Shown one piece after another: positions 27,401 to 35,300 of a stretch of DNA of 38,334 nucleotides (positions are counted from its first letter, which is position 1; each line of letters begins with the position of its first letter). The notes under the pieces are model-generated. The model saw only the letters and a list, made by a program, of their open reading frames with translations, was not told where the DNA came from and searched no databases. This DNA comes from a bacterium (GTDB taxonomy: Bacteria; Bacteroidota; Bacteroidia; NS11-12g; UBA955). Position numbers and translations under genes: made by a program. The stretch is from the NCBI GenBank assembly GCA_029945665.1, contig JAQSCZ010000011.1, positions 16,746 through 55,079 on the forward strand, read 5' to 3'.

Positions 27401-27771
27401 ATGACATCTTTGCGACATTCTGCATTGTAGTCCTCGATGCTAATGGTTTTACCAATATCTTCTTTTGTAATTCCAAGTCGTTTCTCTACTTGTAATTCAA
27501 TTGGCAAACCATGGGTATCCCATCCGCCTTTGCGTTCAACCTTAAAGCCTTGTAAAGTTTTATATCTACAAAAAATATCTTTAATAGCACGCGCCATAAC
27601 ATGGTGAATACCAGGCATACCATTGGCACTAGGGGGACCTTCGTAAAAAACAAAGTCCTTGTTATTCTGTCTGCTATCGATACTTTTTTGAAAAGTATTG
27701 TCTGCCTTCCATTGCAGTAATACTTCTTCTTCTATCTGAGGCCAATTGACTTGTTTAAGTGTGCGATACAT
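24439..27771 (-). CDS. ileS: Isoleucyl-tRNA synthetase, eukaryote-like type
   Basis: A 1,110-residue class Ia synthetase charging tRNA-Ile. The HIGH region reads PSANGMPGIHHVMAR and the KMSKS loop NKMSKRLGN; the editing (CP1) domain lies between about 200 and 400, including TTPWTLPSNT, and the anticodon-binding domain follows the KMSKR segment. The length and the GIHH form of HIGH place it in the longer eukaryote-like clade (type 2) rather than the 930-residue zinc-tailed bacterial type; type 2 enzymes are often less sensitive to mupirocin. First gene of the ileS-dksA/traR-lspA operon; TATCTTTG lies 29-36 bp upstream. Confidence 0.97.
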   Translation of the reverse strand: MYRTLKQVNWPQIEEEVLLQWKADNTFQKSIDSRQNNKDFVFYEGPPSANGMPGIHHVMARAIKDIFCRYKTLQGFKVERKGGWDTHGLPIELQVEKRLGITKEDIGKTISIEDYNAECRKDVMLFKDKWDSLTERMGYWVDLEHPYITYETKYVETLWYLLKQLHAKGFLYKGYTIQPYSPAAGTGLSSHELNQPGTYKPVKDTTAVAQFKLTANHPLSAIAADLYFLAWTTTPWTLPSNTALAVGKNIDYVIVKTFNQYTFLPITVILAKNLMGKYFSEKATDIQLEDYTAGDKLIPFKIIHELKGSDLAGIQYEQLMPFDANIKELIEGDAFKVIIGDFVTTEDGTGIVHIAPSFGADDFRVAKQNGIGSLTLVDKQGRFVEGVGEFSRLYVKNYNDADEKDPNYKSTDVLISIKLKEENKAFKVEKYEHTYPHCWRTDKPILYYPLDSWFIKTTAVKERLVELNKTIKWQPASTGEGRFGNWLENLIDWNLSRSRYWGTPLPIWRTADGSEEICIGSIAELKVEMAKANAAGHANNLDIADLHRPYVDDIILLSSNGEPMKRETDLIDVWFDSGAMPYAQWGLNLSQALSEGNSELSNFPFGAGREGVFPADFIAEGVDQTRGWFFTLHALSVMLFDSVAYKNVIANGLVLDKNGNKMSKRLGNGVDPFATINQYGADTTRWYMATNSDPWDNLKFDMEGLAETQRKFFGTLYNTYSFFAIYANIDDYNFDAAKVLNTNELSELDRWILSKLNTLKATVVSNMDNYDPTPAARAIETFVCDDLSNWFIRLSRRRFWKGEMNTDKQAAYDTLYTCINTVAQLMSPFAPFFSEWLFQSLNKTTDSVHLTHIAPAIESQTDNELETTMQLAQDLCSMVLSLRKKNSLKVRQPLHKIMVPVLDEAFGKQLRHVEALILSEVNVKELEYLDANNSVLVKGIKPNFKLLGTKVGAHMKELATVIQKFSAQDIAKIEQEGKIEVNLGQKQFELLISDVEITSQDIPGWLVASNGRLTVALDIKISAELKKEGIAREFINRLQNLRKDSGFEVMDRIKVWVNTEDETMGALHDYKSYICTEILADNLEIDLNLLEGNKIEIEGVDCIIKIEKNG

Positions 27772-27799
27772 GCTATCTGTTCAAAAAAATTTAGGTGTG

Positions 27800-27807
27800 C
27801 AAAGATA
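27800..27807 (-). promoter_or_regulatory. Candidate -7 element for the ileS operon
   Basis: TATCTTTG on the minus strand, exact consensus, predicted leader about 20 nt. No T-box or other tRNA-sensing leader could fit in so short a leader. Confidence 0.5.
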
Positions 27808-27934
27808 ATTTAATAATTGGGTAAATAATAGGGTTATTAATCCCTAAAGAATTGCGTACTCAATCTCATAAAAAATTGGCGTATATTAGGTAGGCAAAAA
27901 GAAAGTTTAGAAACTCCAAAAGGGAGTACAAAAC

Positions 27935-29566
27935 TTATTCCTCTGATAAGAAAGGATACCTGTAATCCTTTACAGGGACTAAGGTTTCCTTAATTGTACG
28001 GGTACTTGTCCAACGCAATAAATTGGCTTTACTACCAGCTTTATCATTGGTACCACTTGCTCTGCTGCCACCAAAAGGTTGTTGACCTACAACAGCACCC
28101 GTTGGCTTATCGTTGATATAAAAATTACCAGCAGCATTTCTTAAATATGCGGTTGCTTGAGTAATGGCATAACGATCCTGTGCAATTACAGCCCCTGTTA
28201 ATGCATATTCGCTAGTCGTATTTACAAGTTCTAAAGCTGTTTCAAATTCATTCTCATTGTATACGTAGAGTGTCAACACCGGACCGAATAATTCTTCGCA
28301 CATAGTAACATACTTTGGATTTTGAGCAACAATGATGGTTGGATCTATGAAATAACCTTTGCTTTTATCGTATCCTCCGCCAACAATAATTTCGACTGTT
28401 TGGTCATTTTTAGCGCTATCAATGTATTTTGAAAGTTTATCAAAAGATTTCTCATCAATTACTGCGTTCACAAAATTTGTAAAATTCTCTGTTGGACCGA
28501 CCTTCATGGTTTTTACTTCAGCCACTAATTTCGATTTTATCGCATCCCAAAGATTTGAAGGAATGTAGGCGCGCGAAGCTGCAGAGCATTTTTGACCTTG
28601 GTATTCAAAAGCACCACGGGCCAAAGCGGTAACTGTAGTATCCACATCGGCACTTTTATGCACCAGTACAAAATCTTTACCCCCTGTTTCACCTACTATT
28701 CTTGGATAGGTTTTATACTTGTGAATATTGGCACCAATACTGTTCCACATACCGCGGAAAACACCAGTAGAACCAGTGAAATGTAAGCCCGCAAAATCAG
28801 GATGATTAAAAATAATATCCCCTGTTGTTGGGCCATCGGTATAAACAAGGTTAATAACACCAGCTGGTAAGCCAGATTCAATTAGAATCTCCATAATTAC
28901 CTGTGCAGAATATATTTGGGTAAAGGCTGGTTTCCAAACCACCACATTGCCCATCATGGCCATGCTTGTTGGTAAATTACCTGCAATAGCCGTAAAGTTA
29001 AATGGCGTTAAAGCAAAAGTGAATCCTTCTAAAGGGCGATGCTCCAAACGATTCCATATAGTTTTGCTGTTAGCTGATGGTTGATCGGCATAAATTTCGG
29101 CCATGTATTGCACATTGAATCTTAAAAAATCTATCAATTCGCAGGCAGCATCAATTTCTGCTTGAAAGGCATTTTTAGATTGCGCCAACATGGTGGCAGC
29201 ATTCATTTTGGCACGGTAAGGACCGGCTAATAATTCAGCGGCTTTAAGGAAAATGGCAGCTCTTTGCTCCCAAGGCATATTTTCCCAAGCTGACTTTGCA
29301 GCAAGCGCTGCATTAATGGCATCGGTAACATGCTGAGCTTCGCCTTTATGGAAGGTACCAATTTGGTGATGAATATCGTGTGGAGGAAAAATATTTTGAG
29401 TATGGCCAGTTCTAACCTCAGCCCCATTGATGTACATGGGGATATCAATTACTTTACTTCTGGCTTCTACAAGCGCTTTTTTAAGTGCTAATTTTTCTTT
29501 GCTTCCTGGTGCATAATCCAGCACAGTTTCGTTGATAGCCGTTGGTATTTTGAAAAAACCGTTCAT
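27935..29566 (-). CDS. pruA: L-glutamate gamma-semialdehyde (1-pyrroline-5-carboxylate) dehydrogenase
   Basis: A 543-residue NAD-dependent aldehyde dehydrogenase completing proline (and ornithine) degradation to glutamate. The N-terminus (LDYAPGSKEKLALKKAL) is typical of the stand-alone, mitochondrial-like P5C dehydrogenases. The cofactor block FTGSTGVFRG, the catalytic glutamate region VGETGGKDF and the catalytic cysteine in QGQKCSAASR are intact; EELFGPVLTLYVY and GQQPFGGSRASGTNDKAG close the domain. No proline dehydrogenase is in the window; it is a single gene. TACCTTTG with a TTG box 21 bp further upstream forms its promoter. Confidence 0.95.
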   Translation of the reverse strand: MNGFFKIPTAINETVLDYAPGSKEKLALKKALVEARSKVIDIPMYINGAEVRTGHTQNIFPPHDIHHQIGTFHKGEAQHVTDAINAALAAKSAWENMPWEQRAAIFLKAAELLAGPYRAKMNAATMLAQSKNAFQAEIDAACELIDFLRFNVQYMAEIYADQPSANSKTIWNRLEHRPLEGFTFALTPFNFTAIAGNLPTSMAMMGNVVVWKPAFTQIYSAQVIMEILIESGLPAGVINLVYTDGPTTGDIIFNHPDFAGLHFTGSTGVFRGMWNSIGANIHKYKTYPRIVGETGGKDFVLVHKSADVDTTVTALARGAFEYQGQKCSAASRAYIPSNLWDAIKSKLVAEVKTMKVGPTENFTNFVNAVIDEKSFDKLSKYIDSAKNDQTVEIIVGGGYDKSKGYFIDPTIIVAQNPKYVTMCEELFGPVLTLYVYNENEFETALELVNTTSEYALTGAVIAQDRYAITQATAYLRNAAGNFYINDKPTGAVVGQQPFGGSRASGTNDKAGSKANLLRWTSTRTIKETLVPVKDYRYPFLSEE

Positions 29567-29593
29567 ATTGTTTGAATTAGATTAAATGAGGTG

Positions 29594-29625
29594 CAAAGGT
29601 AATTTTTTTAACTGAGAAAATTCAA
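29594..29625 (-). promoter_or_regulatory. Candidate pruA promoter
   Basis: On the minus strand TTG (29623-29625), a 21-bp spacer and TACCTTTG (29594-29601): both boxes and the spacing fit the Bacteroidota consensus. Leader about 20 nt. Confidence 0.55.
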
Positions 29626-29689
29626 CGGATATTCTATTCCATTAACTCTTACTGCAAATTAAGAAGTACAATTACTTGTTTCATTTTTA

Positions 29690-31102
29690 TTAATCCAAAG
29701 GAATACTATCAATAAGATTTAGTTTACCCTTTTTGTTACTTGTTACACCAATTATATGTAATAAGTTGCGACTAGATTCAAGGTAAAAAGAGGAAAAGTA
29801 AAAATCTGTGTCCATATTAGAATATGAATTTATTAACTTAAACTCATTTGAATAATTGTTAATTTTATATATTAATAAGGTTTTAGAAATCATATTCATT
29901 ATAGACAGATAAACATTATCTCCATATTTCTTAATATCACAAAAAACGGCAGTATCATTTCCAAATTTAGAAATTTTAAGTGACTTTGATGTATTATTGT
30001 CTATTAAAATATTCTTAACTAGGTTATAAGTATATTGATGAAAAAAGATATTTCCTTCAAATATTTTACACATATAATTTGATTTAACTTGAGGCTGTTC
30101 GACTAAACTATAATTTTGATTCAACAAAGTATAATAATATTTTGGATTATCATTCGTTATTTTTTTACAATGCAAAGCTGGCTTTTCATCTATTACAGAA
30201 AAATAACATGCATAACGAATGGCATTATCACCAATTGGTATTTCCACTACCCTTTTAGGAACTAAACTAGTTTTGACAATCCCCAATTCTATCCAAAATT
30301 GTCTGTAAGCCAATTCCACCTCATTGTTGCTTTTCAATAATTCAATTTTTGTTTTCATTTTAGCATAATCAATTAAGGAGAATTTAATATAAAGCCTATC
30401 GTTATAATAAGCATAACTAGTTAACTGACTTTCCATGATTTCTCCAACATCTGTTAAATAAAATAATCTTTTAGATTTTAAGATTGAATCAAATGAATTG
30501 TTAGGATAAATAAATGAAAGTAGTAATGAATCACTTAAGCAAAAGGATTTTGTTACTTTTGATTTCAAATTTGAAACAAGTATGTTTTTTGTCAACGAAG
30601 AATATATGGAATAATATTCGCCACATGTAAAAAAACCATTTGTTCCAAAAAACTTATTTTTATTAATCGAATCATTAATTAAATCTAAATTTTTTTGTGA
30701 AAAAAAGTTAATCTGGGAATCTTTAGGTAGGGCGAAATTATTTAGATCTTCAATTTTTTCGGCTAACTCCTTAACTTTGAATTTATATAAAATTTCATCA
30801 TTTTCTGAATATTCAAGATAAACCTGACCCATAGAAAATAACTTGTTATACTTATCTTTATTAATTTCATAAGGTATATTTTTAACCTTTAAAAATTCTA
30901 AAACAAAATAATGTGCAAGTGAAGAATCAACATTATCCAAAATCAAATAAGGATTCAGACTTTTATCAATTTTATTGACAAATTTATATGCAGACAAGCA
31001 AATTTGACAATCCTTAGTGTTAACTGCTATCAAACACTTTTTTTGAGCATTTAATTTATTAATTAAATGGCAAAATATCAAAAGTAATATCTTTAGTTTC
31101 AT
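29690..31102 (-). CDS. Secreted protein with an N-terminal CxxC thioredoxin-like region; function unknown
   Basis: A 470-residue exported protein. The signal peptide covers about residues 1-19 (ending near LNAQ). Residues 20-120 read like a thioredoxin fold: a strand before DCQICLSAYKFVNKI, where CQIC is a CxxC, then PYLILDN, and the closing VYLEYSENDEILYKF before a helix. The remaining 350 residues are rich in short beta strands, Tyr, Asn and Lys, and could be a six-bladed propeller (for example YRQFWIELGI, DTAVFCDIKKYGDNVYLSI), but no blade motif is secure. It is preceded by a 129-residue secreted-protein gene and a hairpin. Codon use is very AT-rich compared with the flanking housekeeping genes. 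No named family was recognised. Confidence 0.6.
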   Translation of the reverse strand: MKLKILLLIFCHLINKLNAQKKCLIAVNTKDCQICLSAYKFVNKIDKSLNPYLILDNVDSSLAHYFVLEFLKVKNIPYEINKDKYNKLFSMGQVYLEYSENDEILYKFKVKELAEKIEDLNNFALPKDSQINFFSQKNLDLINDSINKNKFFGTNGFFTCGEYYSIYSSLTKNILVSNLKSKVTKSFCLSDSLLLSFIYPNNSFDSILKSKRLFYLTDVGEIMESQLTSYAYYNDRLYIKFSLIDYAKMKTKIELLKSNNEVELAYRQFWIELGIVKTSLVPKRVVEIPIGDNAIRYACYFSVIDEKPALHCKKITNDNPKYYYTLLNQNYSLVEQPQVKSNYMCKIFEGNIFFHQYTYNLVKNILIDNNTSKSLKISKFGNDTAVFCDIKKYGDNVYLSIMNMISKTLLIYKINNYSNEFKLINSYSNMDTDFYFSSFYLESSRNLLHIIGVTSNKKGKLNLIDSIPLD

Positions 31103-31113
31103 ATTTTAAAATA

Positions 31114-31146
31114 AACATCACTGCCCTTTTTATTGACAGTGATGTT
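31114..31146 (-). terminator. Intercistronic hairpin between the two secreted-protein genes
   Basis: AACATCACTG (31114-31123) and CAGTGATGTT (31137-31146) pair perfectly over 10 bp around a 13-nt loop. In the minus-strand direction it is followed by only a weak T-rich tract (TATTTTAAAAT). It lies between the stop of the 129-residue gene and the ATG of the 470-residue gene, with no -7 element between, so a leaky terminator or an mRNA processing/stabilising hairpin is the best reading. Confidence 0.6.
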
Positions 31147-31162
31147 AAAAAAGTTTGTAATT

Positions 31163-31552
31163 TTAAGGTAAAACTTCAATTGAATAATCAGTGGATGGAA
31201 TTGCAAAAGGACCTACCCAACCAGTTCCAAGAGTGTAGCTAATATCAAAAGTGTTAGAATTCACTGGAATTTTAGTAACAGAGTTAATTGATGTTTCATT
31301 TGAACTTAAGTCTGGTATTTCAATGGTTGCTGAAATAATATTTGTTAAACCAATTGACCCATCTGCGCAAATCGCTCTTATAATAACACAGGGTCTTGTT
31401 GGATCTGTGATACACCGTGGTAAGTTTCCATTTCCTCCACTGCCTGGGACATAATATCCCCAAACCCTCACTTTATAACCATTTGTTGTTGCATTAAGAA
31501 ATCCAATAGACAAAGAGGTAAAAATTAATAATACCAAAATTTTGTTTTTCAT
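31163..31552 (-). CDS. Small secreted protein, unknown family
   Basis: A 129-residue protein with a clear signal peptide (residues 1-21, ending near LNAT). The mature part has a glycine-rich GYYVPGSGGNGN segment, a cysteine trio (PRC, RPC, AIC) and beta-type stretches toward IEVLP at the end. It is not a lipoprotein (no lipobox Cys) and has no CHU_C or Por sorting domain. It precedes the CxxC-containing secreted protein in the same orientation, separated by a hairpin, and follows an XRE regulator. The promoter CTTG-N20-TAATTTTG lies about 95 bp upstream. The odd number of Cys (three) could favour an intermolecular disulfide or a metal site. Function unknown. Confidence 0.65.
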   Translation of the reverse strand: MKNKILVLLIFTSLSIGFLNATTNGYKVRVWGYYVPGSGGNGNLPRCITDPTRPCVIIRAICADGSIGLTNIISATIEIPDLSSNETSINSVTKIPVNSNTFDISYTLGTGWVGPFAIPSTDYSIEVLP

Positions 31553-31643
31553 TTTATTTATTTATTTAAATTTTGCTTACTCTAAAACGTTTTCAGCATA
31601 CCGTACAATATAAATTTAAGCGCTATTGATTTATAAAGTTGTA

Positions 31644-31674
31644 CAAAATTAAAAACTAACTCAATAGCAATCAA
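31644..31674 (-). promoter_or_regulatory. Candidate promoter of the 129-residue secreted-protein gene
   Basis: On the minus strand TTG (31672-31674), a 20-bp spacer and TAATTTTG (31644-31651). Good match in both boxes. Leader about 85 nt, the longest in the window, so room for RNA-level control. It lies directly behind the XRE gene's stop. Confidence 0.5.
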
Positions 31675-31699
31675 GCTATAAATTATAGCAAAAAATAGC

Positions 31700-31975
31700 C
31701 TATTTATCCTTACCGACAAGTTTATTCAAGATTTCTTTAATTTGCTTTAATTCCTCAATTATATCCATTCCATTAATTTCCATATTTTCCATTTCATCCT
31801 TCGATAAATCAAAAAATTCAGCAATCTTTTTTTTACATTTATTATCCAATGATATCAAACCCGATTCCACTTTACTTACCCAATTTTGAGATTTATTTAA
31901 GTAACCAGCTAAATTCTCTTGTGAAAATCCTTTCAGCTGACGTAAATATTTTATTTTCTTCCCTAAATTAGACAT
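31700..31975 (-). CDS. XRE-family DNA-binding regulator of the secreted-protein cassette
   Basis: A 91-residue protein: an N-terminal Cro/CI helix-turn-helix (KGFSQENLAGYLNKSQNWVS, then KVESG) at about residues 8-62 and a C-terminal amphipathic helix (ELKQIKEILNKLVGK) likely used for dimerisation. Its product is the first of three co-oriented genes. A perfect inverted repeat GCGTAG-AA-CTACGC lies 70-83 bp upstream of its ATG and may be its own operator. No exact -7 element was found before it. It is distinct from the XRE protein at 8005-8226, which is shorter and not closely similar outside the core. Confidence 0.85.
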   Translation of the reverse strand: MSNLGKKIKYLRQLKGFSQENLAGYLNKSQNWVSKVESGLISLDNKCKKKIAEFFDLSKDEMENMEINGMDIIEELKQIKEILNKLVGKDK

Positions 31976-32044
31976 GATTAATTGTTTAAAAGTTAAATTG
32001 TAATTTTGTTGGGCTAAATTAAAACTAGTTTTCTATTTAAAAAA

Positions 32045-32058
32045 GCGTAGAACTACGC
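32045..32058. promoter_or_regulatory. Operator-like inverted repeat
   Basis: GCGTAGAACTACGC: two perfect 6-bp arms with a 2-bp centre, GC-rich within a strongly AT-rich gap. It is placed between the divergent XRE gene and the large surface-protein gene. Size and symmetry suit a dimeric XRE repressor; a short RNA hairpin is the alternative. Confidence 0.5.
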
Positions 32059-32314
32059 AATATTTTGAGTCATTTTGTCCTGCCAAAAAGGTTAAATACT
32101 TAAAATTAAGAATTTTATATTTTTTTAATATTTTAAATAATATTAAATATTTAGTCGCAAAACTTCAACAAGTTAATAATTTATGTAATTGTCCTTCTAA
32201 AACCTGGAAACAAAATTCAATTGTATAAATCTAGATTAACTGAAAAAAACTCAACCGTTGAAACGCTAACCTGTACATTATTAAATCCAAATTGTAAAGT
32301 TATTTAATAACATG
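32059..32314. other. Divergent intergenic region upstream of the large surface protein
   Basis: The gap from 31976 to 32371 is about 396 bp. Apart from the inverted repeat at 32045-32058 and the promoter-like boxes at 32315-32345, I see only AT-rich sequence with A/T runs, no open frame and no repeat shared with the rest of the window. Confidence 0.5.
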
Positions 32315-32345
32315 TTGACAATTTAAGTATAAACACTTAAATTTC
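32315..32345 (+). promoter_or_regulatory. Candidate promoter of the large T9SS-type protein gene
   Basis: TTG (32315-32317), a 20-bp spacer and TAAATTTC (32338-32345), one mismatch from TAnnTTTG. Leader about 20 nt. Confidence 0.42.
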
Positions 32346-32371
32346 GCCTCAATTAACATTTTCATAACACA

Positions 32372-35300
32372 ATGTCTAGAATATACAGGATATTTTTATT
32401 TTTTCTGTTCTTGGGTCTTATTGCAAAACCAATGCAAGCGCAGGAATTATCCACCTTGGGCAAAACCTTTTGGTTAACTTTCATGGAAAATAATTCCAGC
32501 AATACGGATAGTGCGACTGCACCTCAGATGAAGATTGTTATAAGCAGCCCTAAAGCCACATCTGGCACAGTTAAAAATATAAATACTGGCCATAGTTTGC
32601 CTTTTTCCATTGGCGCTGGTGGTGGCGTTGACACCGTTCTTGTACCAAGCTATATGGGTTATTGTTTTAATTCTGAATTCAGATCGAAAAGAAACAGAGG
32701 ACTACTTGTAGAAGCAAATGACACAGTGGCTGTGAGCGCTCAAAGTACCAAATCATTTACCTGTGATGCTTCCCTTATTTATCCTATTGAAGCGCTAGGT
32801 GTTGATTATAGAATTTTATCCTATTTGGGCGATCCAAGTGGACCAAATTCAAATTACCGTTCGGCATTTGCAATTGTAGCAACTGAAAATAGCACCACTA
32901 TTGAAATTACACCCTCTGTGAATACGAAAGGTGGAATAACCGCTGGCACTAAATTTACAATTGTACTCAATAAGGGTGAATCCTACCAAGTTCAAGCCAG
33001 CACCAATAGACTCGATTTAAGTGGCACCTTGGTTCAAGCATTGAATTGCAAAAAAATTGCAGTTTTTGGAGGCAGCAGTAGAAGCGCCATTGGTCCTCCG
33101 GGGAGCTCGTGCGCAAGTTCTTATGACCATCTATACGAGCAAATGATGCCCATTAATTTATGGGGTAAAAAATTCATCATTGCACCGACTATATGGTCTA
33201 AAGCAAGATTAAGAAAATGGGAATTGATTAAAGTAGTATCAAACACTAATAATACCATTGTTCGTTTTAATAACCGTCCCGTAAAAATTATTAATGCAGG
33301 TTTTTCGGATACCTTTTGGATTGATTCCTCACGCTGTAAAAACACACTAATAACAGCCAATAGAGCTGTTGGAGTTTGTCAATATGCCTCCAGTGAGGCG
33401 TGTGATGGCGGTGGGTTTTTTGGCGGTGGAACTGATACAGACCCAATGATGATGTGGGTTGCGCCAATAGAACAATCCTTAAAAAGCTTAAACTTTAGTT
33501 GCGAAAATGCCTTAACCATAAATAAGTTCTTTTTAAATGTCTATGTTAAAACAGCCTATCGAAGTACTTTTAGATTAGACGGTGTAACACCAACGGCACC
33601 TTGGCAATTGGTTAACAATGACACCAGTTATTCTTACATACAGCAATCGGGATTGACACAAGGAAAACATAATATTACAAGTCCTTATGGTTTCTCGGCC
33701 ATGTTATACGCATACGGAGATCATGGTTCTTATGGTTACAATGCTGGATCCTCTGTAAAAGCTTTGAGTTTTTATATGACCGCCGCTGGCAAAAGCAGTT
33801 CTGATTTCGAATTGGATACGCCTTATTACGTTGCTTGTCAAGGTACTTCTATTCCATTTGATGTATCGACCTCATATGGTCCAAAATCTTGGAAATGGGT
33901 ATTGTTTAACCCTTCTGGGATTGTTACAAAGACGACCAAATCATTCAGTTACACGTTTAATGATACTGGTTTTATTAAGCTAATGGCAATAACCGAGCGC
34001 CAACCAATTGGTGTTTGCAATGGTATTAGCAAAGATACCTTAATCAATTACATCAAGGTGTTTGCTAAGCCAAAAATACGGCTAATGGCTGATACACTTA
34101 TTTGTAAAGGCAATAGTTTCTATATAACTTCGAAAACCGATGGAGATACTAATTATACCTTTACCCCAAGTACTTGGCTAAGTTGTAATAAATGTTATTC
34201 GCCTATGTGTACTCCTTTAATGGATACCAGCTATACAGTAGTTGCTACAACAAAAGGATGCACGCCAAGTAGAGACACCTTTAAAGTTAAAATTCGAGAT
34301 AGTCTATTCTTGTTCAAAAGCAATGACACCACAATATGTAGAGGAACAAACACAACCTTAAAAGCTTCGGCCATTGGAGGCAATTTAACAGGTCATTCAA
34401 TTGCTTGGGATAATGGGCTAGGCAATGGATTAACGAAGGTTGTTGCGCCAAAAGTAACCACCACCTATCGCATGATTTTAACTGATGGTTGCACTAAAGA
34501 TGGTAATGGCAACTTATATGCAGATACCAATTATATTAAAGTAACAGTGCTCGATAGTTTAAAAATAACCATGCCAAACGATACTAGCGTTTGCGAAGGT
34601 AATACTGTTACCTTTAAAGTTAAAATAGCAGGTGGGGTAGAAAGTGCAAGTGTGGTAAAATGGGACAATGGACTAGGAACTGGAATTAGCAAAACTGTTA
34701 CTGCCGGAACCAATACAATAACTTATAAAGCTGTTTTAAGCGATGGCTGTACAGTGCCAAAAGACAGTGGATATGTCAAATTAATCGTGCGTCCGTATAT
34801 TAAAATTGATACGATATTATATCAATCACCTGTCTGTAGAAATACAATATTTAAAGTGAGTTTAAAACTTAGCGGAGGTGATAGCACTGGCTACAGGGTT
34901 AGGTTATTAAACTCAACCTATTCCAATCCAGGTCAAATAATAGATAGTGTAAAAAACACTGCATATCCTTCTTTTAATATCAAAATTCCTGATGATTCTA
35001 AGTTTAAAATTGCATTCGATCAGGCATGTAATTCTCATACGGCACCCTTAAAACCATTTAATGTTGCCATAAAAAAGACACTCAATATTGTCTCTACCTT
35101 ACCTTTTGACAGTGTTTGTCGTGGACAAAATTATGATATCAAAGCAACAGGCAGTAATTCAGATAATATTTCAATTAAGTTTATACTTAAAAAGAAAAAT
35201 GGGGCAAATTACACCGCAATAGATTCAATGATCGATTTGGGCAATGCCTCTTTTAAACTAACACCACCGATAATCCCAGCAGATTACATCATAATAGGCA

